From: Nonomuraea typhae
GTDB taxonomy: Bacteria; Actinomycetota; Actinomycetes; Streptosporangiales; Streptosporangiaceae
Length of the DNA: 64,000 nucleotides
Reading direction: 5' to 3'
Assembly: GCF_009760925.1 (NCBI RefSeq)
Contig: NZ_VRLV01000011.1
Coordinates: 330,009-394,008, forward strand
This document shows, piece after piece, positions 24,935 through 34,346 of this stretch. The notes beneath the pieces are model-generated. The model saw only the letters and a program-made list of their open reading frames with translations. It did no database searches and had not been told where the DNA came from. Position 1 is the stretch's first letter, and every line of letters starts with the position of its first letter. A program made the translations under genes and the position numbers.

Positions 24935-25434
24935 GCCGGCCCCTGCAGCTTCAGGTCGTCACGCAGCCAGACGCCGGCCCGGTCGAGACCGGCCAGCAGG
25001 TCGGCCACGCGGCCCCTGCCCGGGATCTCGCCGTCGGGGTCCACCTGCGACCACGGCACCAGGACGAAGGCCCGCTCGTGCGCCCGCGGGTGCGGCAGGG
25101 TCAGCTCCGGGTCATCGCTGACCACGTCCCCGACCACGAGCAGGTCGACGTCGAGGGTGCGTGCCCCCCATCGTTCCTCCCGGACCCGGCCGAAGGCGTT
25201 CTCGACGCTCTGCGCCCGGTCCAGCAGCATGCGCGGCTGCAGCTTGGTCTCGGCGACCACGACCGCGTTCAGGTACGGCTTCTGCCCGGCGGGCCCGCCC
25301 ACCGGGTCGGTCTCGTACACCGGGGACGCCCCCACGAACTGCAGCCCCGGGGCGTCGAACAACGTGTCCACCGCCCCCTGCAACGTGTCGAAGCGCCGCC
25401 CCAGATTGCTGCCCAGCGCGAGGACCACCTTCAT
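24931..25434 (-). CDS. folK: HPPK, 6-hydroxymethyl-dihydropterin pyrophosphokinase
   Basis: A 167-residue FolK starting VVLALGSNLGRRFDTLQGAV, with FVGASPVYETDPVG, FLNAVVVAET-like pattern (YLNAVVVAETKLQPRMLL), the ARTLDVDLLVVGD metal/ATP block and the LPHPRAHERAFVLVPW signature. It transfers pyrophosphate from ATP to hydroxymethyl-dihydropterin in folate synthesis. It overlaps folB upstream and DUF3180 downstream by four bases each. Confidence 0.97.
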   Translation of the reverse strand: MKVVLALGSNLGRRFDTLQGAVDTLFDAPGLQFVGASPVYETDPVGGPAGQKPYLNAVVVAETKLQPRMLLDRAQSVENAFGRVREERWGARTLDVDLLVVGDVVSDDPELTLPHPRAHERAFVLVPWSQVDPDGEIPGRGRVADLLAGLDRAGVWLRDDLKLQGPA

Positions 25435-25796
25435 AGACGGCTCCGCTCGATCGTCACGACCACGTCGTCGAAGGGCACCGGCACCGGCGCCGCCGGCTTG
25501 TGCACGCTGACCTCGACCCGGTCCACCAGGCCGTGGGCCAGGCAGACGTCCGCCAGCCGCTGGGCCAGCGTCTCGATCAGGTTAACCGGCTCGCCCTCGA
25601 CGACCTTCACCAGCGCCTCGGCCAGCTCGCCGTAGTGCACCGTCCGGGTGAGGTCGTCCCCCGCCGCCGCGTGGACGGTCTCGAGGAACAGCGTCACATC
25701 GACCACGAACTCCTGGCCCAGCTCCCGCTCGGCGGCCAGCACACCGTGCCGGCCCCGGGCGCGCAGGCCCTTCAGCGTGATGCGGTCAGTGGTCAA
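25431..25796 (-). CDS. folB: Dihydroneopterin aldolase
   Basis: A 121-residue FolB. It begins DRITLKGLRARGRHGVLAAE with the active-site Glu in the HGVLAAERELGQEF block and has the VNLIETLAQRLADVCL helix and KPAAPVPVPFDDVVVTI near the end. It converts dihydroneopterin to hydroxymethyl-dihydropterin. The start codon is a TTG at 25796, inside the end of the NTF2-like gene (11-base overlap), which implies translational coupling. Confidence 0.95.
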   Translation of the reverse strand: MTTDRITLKGLRARGRHGVLAAERELGQEFVVDVTLFLETVHAAAGDDLTRTVHYGELAEALVKVVEGEPVNLIETLAQRLADVCLAHGLVDRVEVSVHKPAAPVPVPFDDVVVTIERSRL

Positions 25797-26229
25797 GCTC
25801 GCCTTCTTCCTCGTCGTCGTCGCCCTGCAGCACCGGCGAACCGTGGTGCATCCACAGCCGCCAGCCCTGCGGGGTGCGGATGTAGACGTTGCTGGCCACG
25901 ACCTTCCCGGCGGCGAAGCTGGCCTCGCCCTCCTCGCCCGCCGTGAGAATGTTCTCCACGCAGGTCAGCACCGCCACATCACCCAGCACCACCGTGCTCA
26001 CGTCGGTGAGCACGAACTGGATGTAGGTGGTGTTCGCCATGATCAACGCCCAGGAGCGCAGCACCTCCGAGCGCCCGCTCAGCAGCGACCACCCCGGATG
26101 CACGCAGCTCACCTGCTCGCTGAGGGTGTCCTCGGCCCAGATCTCCGTCATCTTGTCGAGGTCGGCGTTCTCGATCGAGGTGTAGAACGCCTGGTTGACC
26201 GTCTCGATGGCCGCGGTGTCGACGCTCAT
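25786..26229 (-). CDS. NTF2/SnoaL-like protein in the folate operon
   Basis: A 147-residue cone-shaped SnoaL_3/NTF2 fold protein: ETVNQAFYTSIENADLDKMTEIW, VHPGWSLLSGRSEVLRSW, WRLWMHHGSPVL. It ends in an acidic DDDEEEGELDH tail. The family includes enzymes and binding proteins, so the role is open; a gene of this type sits between folP and folB in many actinomycetes. ATG 26229 overlaps the folP stop (ATGA). Confidence 0.88.
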   Translation of the reverse strand: MSVDTAAIETVNQAFYTSIENADLDKMTEIWAEDTLSEQVSCVHPGWSLLSGRSEVLRSWALIMANTTYIQFVLTDVSTVVLGDVAVLTCVENILTAGEEGEASFAAGKVVASNVYIRTPQGWRLWMHHGSPVLQGDDDEEEGELDH

Positions 26230-27071
26230 GCTCCGGCTCTCTTCCATGCGGCGGCCACGCGCACGGCGTCCGCGTTGGGCCCTACCTCGTGCACCCGCAC
26301 ACACCATGCCCCCGCATGAGCGGCCAGCGCCGTCACGGCGAGCGTGGCGTCGTCAGAACCGCTGAACGGCCGCGGCCTCCCCTCGGCGTCAGCCAGCAAC
26401 CTGCCGAGGAAGCGCTTGCGCGAAGCCCCGATCAGCAGCGGGTAGCCGAGCTCGGCCAACCGTCCGATCCCGGCCAGCACCGCCCAGTTGTGCTCGGCGT
26501 TCTTCGCGAACCCCAGCCCGGGATCGAGCACCACCTGCTCCGGCCGGACTCCCTCGGCCAGCACGTAGTCCACCCGCTTGGCCAGCTCCTCGCTCACCTC
26601 GGTGACCACGTCCTCGTAGAGGGCCCGCCGATCCATGTCGTGCGAGTGCCCCCGCCAGTGCATGACGACGTACGGCACCCCGGTCGCCGCCACGACCTGC
26701 GGCATGTCCGGATCCGCCATCCCGCCGCTCACGTCGTTGACCAGCCGCGCCCCGGCCTCCACCGCCGCCCGCGCCACCTCGGCCCGCATCGTGTCCACGC
26801 TGACCGCGACACCCTCACCCGCCAGCGCCCGGATCACCGGGACCACCCTGGCCAGCTCCTCCTCCAGCGACACCCTGGCCGCCCCCGGGCGCGTGGACTC
26901 CCCGCCCACGTCGACGAGATCGGCCCCCTCGGCCACGAGCTCCAGCCCGCGCCGGATCGCCGTCCCCTCGTCGAACCACTGCCCGCCATCGGAAAAGGAA
27001 TCGGGCGTGACATTGACGACACCCATGACGAGGCACCGATCCTCGGCAGGCAGTCCCGGCACCCTCATCAT
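26226..27071 (-). CDS. folP: Dihydropteroate synthase
   Basis: FolP of about 281 residues with the TIM-barrel signatures LVMGVVNVTPDSFSDGG, ADLVDVGGESTRPGA, LVNDVSGG, LDPGLGFAKN and IGASRKRFLG, ending RVHEVGPNADAVRVAAAW. It condenses p-aminobenzoate with the pterin pyrophosphate and is the sulfonamide target. The start is uncertain among two adjacent ATGs (27071, 27068) and an earlier ATG 27101. Upstream is a large palindromic repeat that separates it from folE. Confidence 0.96.
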   Translation of the reverse strand: MMRVPGLPAEDRCLVMGVVNVTPDSFSDGGQWFDEGTAIRRGLELVAEGADLVDVGGESTRPGAARVSLEEELARVVPVIRALAGEGVAVSVDTMRAEVARAAVEAGARLVNDVSGGMADPDMPQVVAATGVPYVVMHWRGHSHDMDRRALYEDVVTEVSEELAKRVDYVLAEGVRPEQVVLDPGLGFAKNAEHNWAVLAGIGRLAELGYPLLIGASRKRFLGRLLADAEGRPRPFSGSDDATLAVTALAAHAGAWCVRVHEVGPNADAVRVAAAWKRAGA

Positions 27072-27097
27072 GCTCCCAAGCCTAGGCGTCTGCGCGC

Positions 27098-27333
27098 CCA
27101 TCTTTTACGGCGGGGCCAGCGTAACGCCATCCGCCGTCCCGCCTTTCCGGCCTCCGGGGAAACGCACCGCTACGGCGGGCACGGAGTTTTACGGCGGGCA
27201 AGGCGGGCTCGCGTGCCCGGTAAAGCAGGCGCACGTAACGGCGGGTCAGCGGTGCGGCGGAGGAGCGTTTCCCTGGAGGGCCGGAAAGGGCGGGCGGCGG
27301 GTGGGGTTATCCGGGCTCCGCCGTAAAAGCTGG
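27098..27333. repeat. Palindromic, MITE-like element between folE and folP
   Basis: About 236 bp bounded by 20-bp inverted repeats that match at 18 positions: CCATCTTTTACGGCGGGGCC at 27098-27117 and GGCTCCGCCGTAAAAGCTGG at 27314-27333. Inner arms are also complementary: GCCTTTCCGGCC near 27141 with GGCCGGAAAGGGC near 27280, and AAACGCACCGC with GCGGTGCGG plus AGCGTTT. TTTTACGGCGG recurs at 27187. No ORF with coding character is present. No clear target duplication is visible. Confidence 0.7.
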
Positions 27334-27337
27334 AAAG

Positions 27338-27903
27338 TCAGCGGCAGAGAATCAGCGACATCGCCTCGGCGCGGGTTTTGTCGCTGGTGCGGAAGTCGCC
27401 GCGGACCGCGGAGGTCAGGGTCTTGGCGCCCGGCTTGCGCACCCCGCGCATCGTCATGCACAGGTGTTCCGCCTCGATCACCACGATGACGCCGCGTGGC
27501 TCCAGCACCCGCATCAGGGCGTCGGCGATCTGCGAGGTCATGCGCTCCTGGACCTGCGGGCGGCGGGCGTACACGTCCACCAGGCGAGCGAGCTTGGACA
27601 GACCCGTCACCTGGCCCTTGTCGTTGGGGATGTAGCCGACGTGCGCCACCCCGTGGAAGGGCACGAGGTGGTGTTCGCAGGTGGAGTACACCTCGATGTC
27701 GCGCACGAGCACCATCTCGTCGTGGTCTACGTCGAAGACCTTGGTGAGCACGTCCTCCGGCTCCTGGTGCAGGCCGGAGAACTGCTCGGCGTACGCCCTG
27801 GCCACGCGGGCCGGGGTGTCGAGAAGGCCGTCGCGGTCGGGGTCCTCACCGATGGCGATGAGGATCTCCCGGACGGCCTTCTCGATCCGTGCTTGATCGA
27901 TGT

Positions 27904-27907
<4 letters not shown>
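27338..27907 (-). CDS. folE: GTP cyclohydrolase I
   Basis: A 189-residue FolE of the zinc type: RDGLLDTPARVARAYAEQF, the zinc and active-site Cys-His block YSTCEHHLVPFHGVAHVGYIP, GLSKLARLVDVYARRPQVQERMT and EAEHLCMTMRGVRKPG with the second zinc Cys. It opens GTP to dihydroneopterin triphosphate. The start GTG at 27907 overlaps the ftsH stop by GTGA, so it is translationally coupled to ftsH. Confidence 0.97.
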
Positions 27908-29898
<1,991 letters not shown>

Positions 29899-30144
29899 CC
29901 GATGCGGAACCCCTTGCGGGCCCGTCCCTTCCTGACCATGGCCTGGAACCCCGGGCAGAGCCCGGGGCCGCGGCATCCGACGCCGCGACTACTGACTACC
30001 CGAAGGGGACACGCGGTCACCCTCCCGTCGTCAGAAGGTACACCGGACAGCGCGCGGTGGCATCGCCCGCTAGACCGGCCTTGCCCTACCAACGTACGTC
30101 AGGTAGAGCGATGTTCCCGGCCCCTGCCGACAATGTCGGATTCG
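29899..30144. other. hpt-ftsH intergenic region
   Basis: A 246-base gap that probably holds the ftsH promoter. I see no ORF with codon bias, no RNA gene and no clear hairpin. Confidence 0.4.
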
Positions 30145-30696
30145 CTACTTGTAGACGTGCGGCGCCAACGTCCCGATGAACGGGAGGTTGCGGTACTTCT
30201 CCGAATAGTCCAGCCCGTAGCCGATCACGAATTCGTTGGGGATATCGAACCCGACATACCGCACATCGATCGGCACCTTGACGGCATCCGGCTTCCGCAG
30301 CGCGGTGCAGATCTCCAGCGAGGCGGGGTTGCGCGACTTCAGGTTCTCCAGCAGCCAGTGCAGGGTGAGCCCGGAGTCGATGATGTCCTCGACGATCAGC
30401 ACGTGGCGGCCCATGATGTCGTTGTCCAGGTCCTTCAGCACCCGGACCACACCGGAGGACTTGGTGCCCGCGCCGTACGACGAAACCGCCATCCAGTCCA
30501 TCTGCATCGGCGTGTGCAGGGCCCTGGCCAGGTCCGCCATCACCATGACCGCGCCCTTGAGCACGCCCACGAGCAGCAGTTCCTTGCCCGCGTAGTCGTC
30601 GTCGATCCGGCCGGCGAGCTCTTTGATCTTGGCCTGGAGCTCGTCCTCGGGAATGAGGACCTTCTCGAGGTCATTGCCCATGTCGGCTGCGTCCAC
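30145..30696 (-). CDS. hpt: Hypoxanthine phosphoribosyltransferase
   Basis: A 183-residue type I PRTase: LLLVGVLKGAVMVMADLARAL, DWMAVSSYGAGTKSSG, the PRPP loop HVLIVEDIIDSGLTLHWLL and FVIGYGLDYSEKYRNLPFIG. It salvages hypoxanthine/guanine using PRPP. GTG 30696 has AAGGA seven bases upstream; ATG 30681 is an alternative. It lies ten bases after tilS in the usual tilS-hpt-ftsH order. Confidence 0.96.
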   Translation of the reverse strand: MDAADMGNDLEKVLIPEDELQAKIKELAGRIDDDYAGKELLLVGVLKGAVMVMADLARALHTPMQMDWMAVSSYGAGTKSSGVVRVLKDLDNDIMGRHVLIVEDIIDSGLTLHWLLENLKSRNPASLEICTALRKPDAVKVPIDVRYVGFDIPNEFVIGYGLDYSEKYRNLPFIGTLAPHVYK

Positions 30697-30706
30697 CTGG
30701 GGTTCC

Positions 30707-31693
30707 TTACGGGATGGGGCTGATGGCGAGTATCAGCCTGCCATATCGCCGTATGGCGATCAGACCCCCGGGCAGGTCAACGCCCTTCTGCCCGTGCCAG
30801 GCGGTGATCAGCCGCTCCACGGCCAGCACGTGCGCGGCCGACAACGCCGAAGCCGGGGCTCCAGCTTCGAGCGCCGCCTTCTTGATCACACGCCTGCGCA
30901 CCGCTCCCGGCAGCTCCTCAAGAGGCGGTACGGCCAGCGTGACGCGACCCGGAATATCGCTAAGAGCGCAATCCAGGAACGCCTTCTCCGCCCACGCCTG
31001 AAGCGCGTCCGCGTCCTCCCGCGCCAATCCGGCCGTCCGAGCCAGCGCCTGCGCCACCCCCGGCCCCAGCTCCCTCTCCAGCACCGGCAACACCGCCCTC
31101 CGCACCCGCACCCGGGAAAACCGGTGATCCTCGTTGTGCGGATCGTCCCAAGGCGTCAGCCCCATGCGTTCACACGCGGCCACCGTGGTCTCCCGCCCCA
31201 GCCCCAGAAACGGCCGCCGGTAAATCCCCTGCACCGCCGCCATCCCCGACAACGACCGCAGCCCACTGCCCCGCGCCAGCCCGAGCAGCACCGTCTCGGC
31301 CTGATCGTCCCTGGTGTGCCCAAGCAGCACCACGGCCGCCCCCAGCCTGCCGGCCGCCCGCCCGAGCGCCTGGTACCGCGCCTCCCTGGCCGCCGCCTCC
31401 GGCCCACCCCGCCTGCCGACCTCAACGGTCAGCACCTCGGCCGGCTCCAGCCCCAGCGCCATCCCCGCCACCTGGCGCGCCCGCTCCGCCGACCCCTCCT
31501 GCAACTGGTGATCCACGGTCACCAGCCCACCCCGCAACCCCATCCGCGGCGCCACGAACCCCAGAGCGGCGGCCAACGCCAGGGAGTCGGCGCCCCCACT
31601 GCAGGCCGCCAGAACCAGGTCGCCTCCGGCCAGGTCACCAAGCGCCTCTCGAACCGCCCGCCGTACGTCGGCGACCGCGGGATGTGGACCCAT
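30707..31693 (-). CDS. tilS: tRNA(Ile)-lysidine synthetase
   Basis: An N-type ATP pyrophosphatase of 328 residues with the PP-loop AACSGGADSLALAAAL, VDHQLQEGSAERA and GHTRDDQAETVLLGLARGSGLRSLSGM. It modifies the CAU anticodon of tRNA-Ile to lysidine. The C-terminus is short, as in actinobacterial TilS. I chose ATG 31693, which has GGGAGA upstream; ATG 31702 is in frame. In related genomes I expect the DUF2342 protease gene directly upstream; here a 2.4-kb cassette intervenes. Confidence 0.95.
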   Translation of the reverse strand: MGPHPAVADVRRAVREALGDLAGGDLVLAACSGGADSLALAAALGFVAPRMGLRGGLVTVDHQLQEGSAERARQVAGMALGLEPAEVLTVEVGRRGGPEAAAREARYQALGRAAGRLGAAVVLLGHTRDDQAETVLLGLARGSGLRSLSGMAAVQGIYRRPFLGLGRETTVAACERMGLTPWDDPHNEDHRFSRVRVRRAVLPVLERELGPGVAQALARTAGLAREDADALQAWAEKAFLDCALSDIPGRVTLAVPPLEELPGAVRRRVIKKAALEAGAPASALSAAHVLAVERLITAWHGQKGVDLPGGLIAIRRYGRLILAISPIP

Positions 31694-31729
31694 GCCCGCC
31701 ATTCTCCCGGACCGGCCCGGATGAGGACC

Positions 31730-32206
31730 TCAGTCACGCCGCGACCCGATGGGCCACACCACGTGGACAGGTACGCCGCGCCGCCCGGCCTCTGCCACCA
31801 CGTCGGCGGTGCCGGCGTATCCACGGGCGGCAAGGCCGTCCCAGACGGCGAGAAGGCCGTCGGCGCCGTCGAGCATGCGGGCGCTCGCGACCATGTGGGA
31901 CTCGGACGTGGACTCGATGTAGTCCAGTCGGTGGACCACGGCTGCCCGGCCGAGGAGTTCGTCGTATCTCGCACGGGAATCGCCGGGCAGGGCATCGCGA
32001 TACCGCTGCGCAGGGATCACCGCTTCCAGGGCGCCGCCGAGATCCAAGACCGCTTGAGCGAAGATCTGGTCCGCGCCGTCGGCCAGGCACGAGAGCCCGA
32101 CGAGAGGGGGCGCATGGGCTCTGAGCGTCTCGCGTATGGCCTCGTCAATGAGCGTCACAGTCCGAGGCGGCAGACCCCGATGCCCGGACACGGCGATTCG
32201 GGTCAT
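31730..32206 (-). CDS. SLOG-like predicted nucleotide-binding protein
   Basis: A 158-residue Rossmann-like protein. It starts IAVSGHRGL (residues 4-12, a phosphate-loop-like motif), has LADGADQIFAQAVLDLGG (41-58), a DGLLAVWDG strand (116-124) and GYAGTADVVAEAGRRGVPV (129-147). This order (S-G-H/S-R-G, G-A-D, then G-T-A-D-V) matches the SLOG superfamily, which also holds DprA and LOG proteins and is predicted to bind nucleotide-derived ligands in bacterial conflict systems. GGAGGA overlaps the preceding small ORF stop. It is the last gene of the cassette, 36 bases before tilS. Confidence 0.7.
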   Translation of the reverse strand: MTRIAVSGHRGLPPRTVTLIDEAIRETLRAHAPPLVGLSCLADGADQIFAQAVLDLGGALEAVIPAQRYRDALPGDSRARYDELLGRAAVVHRLDYIESTSESHMVASARMLDGADGLLAVWDGLAARGYAGTADVVAEAGRRGVPVHVVWPIGSRRD

Positions 32207-32213
32207 GATCCTC

Positions 32214-32375
32214 CTACAACACCGGTGCCGACCCGCTCGTCGAAGGAGCGGCTTTGGCCGTAGCGATCTCCGTCATGGGCGAGCACTGCTGCTTGGCTTC
32301 AGCACGATCATCCCTCGTATGCCTGAGCAACACGACCGCCCCCAGCCGGCCTTCGACGGAGGCGCCACAGGCCAT
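32214..32375 (-). CDS. 53-residue ORF inside the DprA-PRTase-SLOG cassette
   Basis: ATG 32375 lies 13 bases after the PRTase stop, and the TAG at 32214-32216 directly precedes the GGAGGATC of the SLOG gene, so it fits the operon perfectly. It contains GRLGAVVLLRHTRDDRAE, strongly resembling GRLGAAVVLLGHTRDDQAE of the TilS encoded 1 kb away, but has none of the TilS catalytic loop. The remainder is Ala/Thr/Ser-rich. It may be a duplicated tilS fragment captured in frame or a genuine small protein. No strong ribosome site is seen. Confidence 0.45.
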   Translation of the reverse strand: MACGASVEGRLGAVVLLRHTRDDRAEAKQQCSPMTEIATAKAAPSTSGSAPVL

Positions 32376-32388
32376 CAAGCAACGCGGC

Positions 32389-33180
32389 CTACGAGCAGCG
32401 ATCGCCGGTGACGGGGCATGTCGCGAGTGTGTACTCCCGTGGAGTCAGCACGCGCCGCGCGACGTCCTCCACGAAGGGGAGTTGGTTCCGGGGGTCGATA
32501 CGGCGAGCGATCACTACCACGGTGACCTCAGCCGCCCCTGCCTGGCGAAGAGCGGCGGCCACGGATTGGGCGTGCCCCCCTTTCACCCACGTGTCATCGA
32601 ACACGACCACGTGCCGACCCGCGACATCCCTGGGAGATGGCAGCGAAAAGTGACGGGCGCGGATCTTGCGGCGCTCAGATTCAGGAACCCCTGGAGCAGC
32701 GGCGACTTCTACCCTGCGCCAATGCTCGGGCAGAACCGACGAGATGCGGTTGAGCGGATGCGCGCCCGCACGCCCGCTGAGCGATGGAACAGTCGCCAGG
32801 CAAGAGACCGGGGAAGTCGAGACGCGATCCAGGCAAGGTGCGTGTGTTACGGAAAAGCCTAAGGCGAGCAGCAGCACACGCTGAAACGAAGGATTCTGAG
32901 CCCGCAGATGCTCGCCCATCGCATCCTTGTAGCGATACATGTCACTGTCGGACTGGGCGCCCACCACCGAATAGGTCAGTGGGACGACCAACCGTGCGAT
33001 GGCCGTACCGAACTCTCGCTGATCCCTGTTGCACTGGTAACACCATTCATACTGTGCACCGATCGGGTGCGTGCAGGTCGCACAGGTCACAGACGGAACC
33101 CTCCAGGGGTTCAGCATGATAGCTGCCAGCCGGTCGCGGACCGTTGCTTCGAACCCTGGTATCGGCTCCGGCACGACCAT
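32389..33180 (-). CDS. ComF-like phosphoribosyltransferase with zinc ribbon
   Basis: A 263-residue protein. Two CxxC pairs (C33/C36 and C47/C50: CATC, CYQC) form a zinc ribbon. The C-terminal PRTase domain has the PRPP loop VVVFDDTWVKGGHAQS (191-206), with the second Asp pair and the small-residue loop of type I PRTases. The arrangement resembles ComFC, which works with DprA in DNA uptake, but the middle part is unusual. ATG 33180 overlaps the DprA-like stop by ATGA, so the two are translationally coupled and likely act together. Its substrate base is unknown. Codon bias is weaker than in flanking housekeeping genes. Confidence 0.75.
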   Translation of the reverse strand: MVVPEPIPGFEATVRDRLAAIMLNPWRVPSVTCATCTHPIGAQYEWCYQCNRDQREFGTAIARLVVPLTYSVVGAQSDSDMYRYKDAMGEHLRAQNPSFQRVLLLALGFSVTHAPCLDRVSTSPVSCLATVPSLSGRAGAHPLNRISSVLPEHWRRVEVAAAPGVPESERRKIRARHFSLPSPRDVAGRHVVVFDDTWVKGGHAQSVAAALRQAGAAEVTVVVIARRIDPRNQLPFVEDVARRVLTPREYTLATCPVTGDRCS

Positions 33181-34085
33181 CAGCCAATGCCGGACAGCAA
33201 ACGCTCAATCTGCTTCGGACGCTCGAGCACATCGTCGACGATCGTCATGGCCGCTTCGACGTCCCCGGCCACGTGCACGTCGGGCTTTCCCGCGTACTCT
33301 CTGCCCCACTGAGTACGCTCGACGACCGATCGCATCAGGATCACCGGCCGACCGTGCTCAACGGCTTTCCGGGCCTGTATTCGTGTGCCGCTTCGCTCGT
33401 TGGCCTCAACGATGATCGTCGCCAACGCATATCCCGACATTGTCCCGTTACGCAGGGGGAAGGTGGTTTTGTCGGGCGTTCGATCGGGCCAGAACTGGGA
33501 GACCACCGCCCCGCGCTCCGCGATCAGCGCTTGGAGCTCACGATTGGCTGCGGGGTAGGTTCTCTGGATCCCCGTGCCGATGACCGCTACCGTCCGCCCT
33601 CCCGCATCGAGAGCCGACGTGTGCGCCACGGTGTCCACACCCTGGGCCAGACCGGAAACGACCGTGAGATGACGCTCCACGAGGCGGGCGGCCAGCTCAG
33701 CGGCATCCGAGCACCCGCGAGGTGAGACGGAGCGTGAACCGACGACCGCGATCCCCGAGTCGCCGGCGACCACCTCACCACGAGCGAAGAGCACGGCGGG
33801 TCTGTCGAAGACGTCCCTCAGCCGATGAGGGTAGTTTCGATCCCCCATGGCGAGAACCTGGATTCCCTGGTCCTCCCATGCGGCGATCTCGGCCTGTGCT
33901 TGCGCCAGCGCTTCTTCCAGGGGGTCGGAGAACAAGTCGACAGGGTCAAGCCGCTCCCGAAGCACCACCGAGGCGGACCCGGTCTCGGTGATTCGCTGAA
34001 CGAGGGCACGCTCGTCCTTCTCGGTGGGCGTGCGCCGGAGCAGGGCTACTACAGCGGCCCGCTCGGTCGCATCCCAGCGCATCAT
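33180..34085 (-). CDS. DprA-like protein (SLOG superfamily)
   Basis: A 301-residue protein with the DprA Rossmann core: YPHRLRDVFDRPAVLFARG (85-103), the GSRSVSPRG loop (116-124), SGLAQGVDTVAHTSAL (144-159), FPLRNGTMSGYA (209-220) and VEANERSGT (226-234). Canonical DprA loads RecA on incoming single strands. This copy lacks the C-terminal winged helix of many DprA proteins and is not beside rnhB/topA, where the housekeeping dprA usually lies, so it is probably a specialised paralogue. It begins the cassette, preceded by a 261-base AT-richer gap that likely holds the promoter. Confidence 0.85.
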   Translation of the reverse strand: MMRWDATERAAVVALLRRTPTEKDERALVQRITETGSASVVLRERLDPVDLFSDPLEEALAQAQAEIAAWEDQGIQVLAMGDRNYPHRLRDVFDRPAVLFARGEVVAGDSGIAVVGSRSVSPRGCSDAAELAARLVERHLTVVSGLAQGVDTVAHTSALDAGGRTVAVIGTGIQRTYPAANRELQALIAERGAVVSQFWPDRTPDKTTFPLRNGTMSGYALATIIVEANERSGTRIQARKAVEHGRPVILMRSVVERTQWGREYAGKPDVHVAGDVEAAMTIVDDVLERPKQIERLLSGIG

Positions 34086-34249
34086 GAGGTCACACTACTG
34101 TCTTGCCCGCTACGCCGTCACTAGCCAATGTCGAACGTTTGTACCAATTGTGTGTAATGCAATGCTTCGCTGTGCCGCGTCGGTGGAGTCGGTTTCACCC
34201 GGGCGCGAGCGGATAAAGAAGGCAGCCTCGCGAAGCGAGACCTCCAGGG

Positions 34250-34268
34250 GCCGGGCCCTTGGCCCGGC
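34250..34268 (-). terminator. Probable terminator after the DUF2342 gene
   Basis: GCCGGGCC-CTT-GGCCCGGC is a perfect 8-bp hairpin about 80 bases past the DUF2342 stop. It would isolate the DprA cassette from the upstream gene. The rest of the gap (34086-34346) has no ORF and is AT-richer near 34100-34170. Confidence 0.5.
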
Positions 34269-34346
34269 TGGGAGGCGGCGCGAAGCACCTTGCTTTTGTG
34301 GCCTTTGTGGCGGCGTTTGCCTGGAAGCTCCTTGCCGTTGCTGGGT

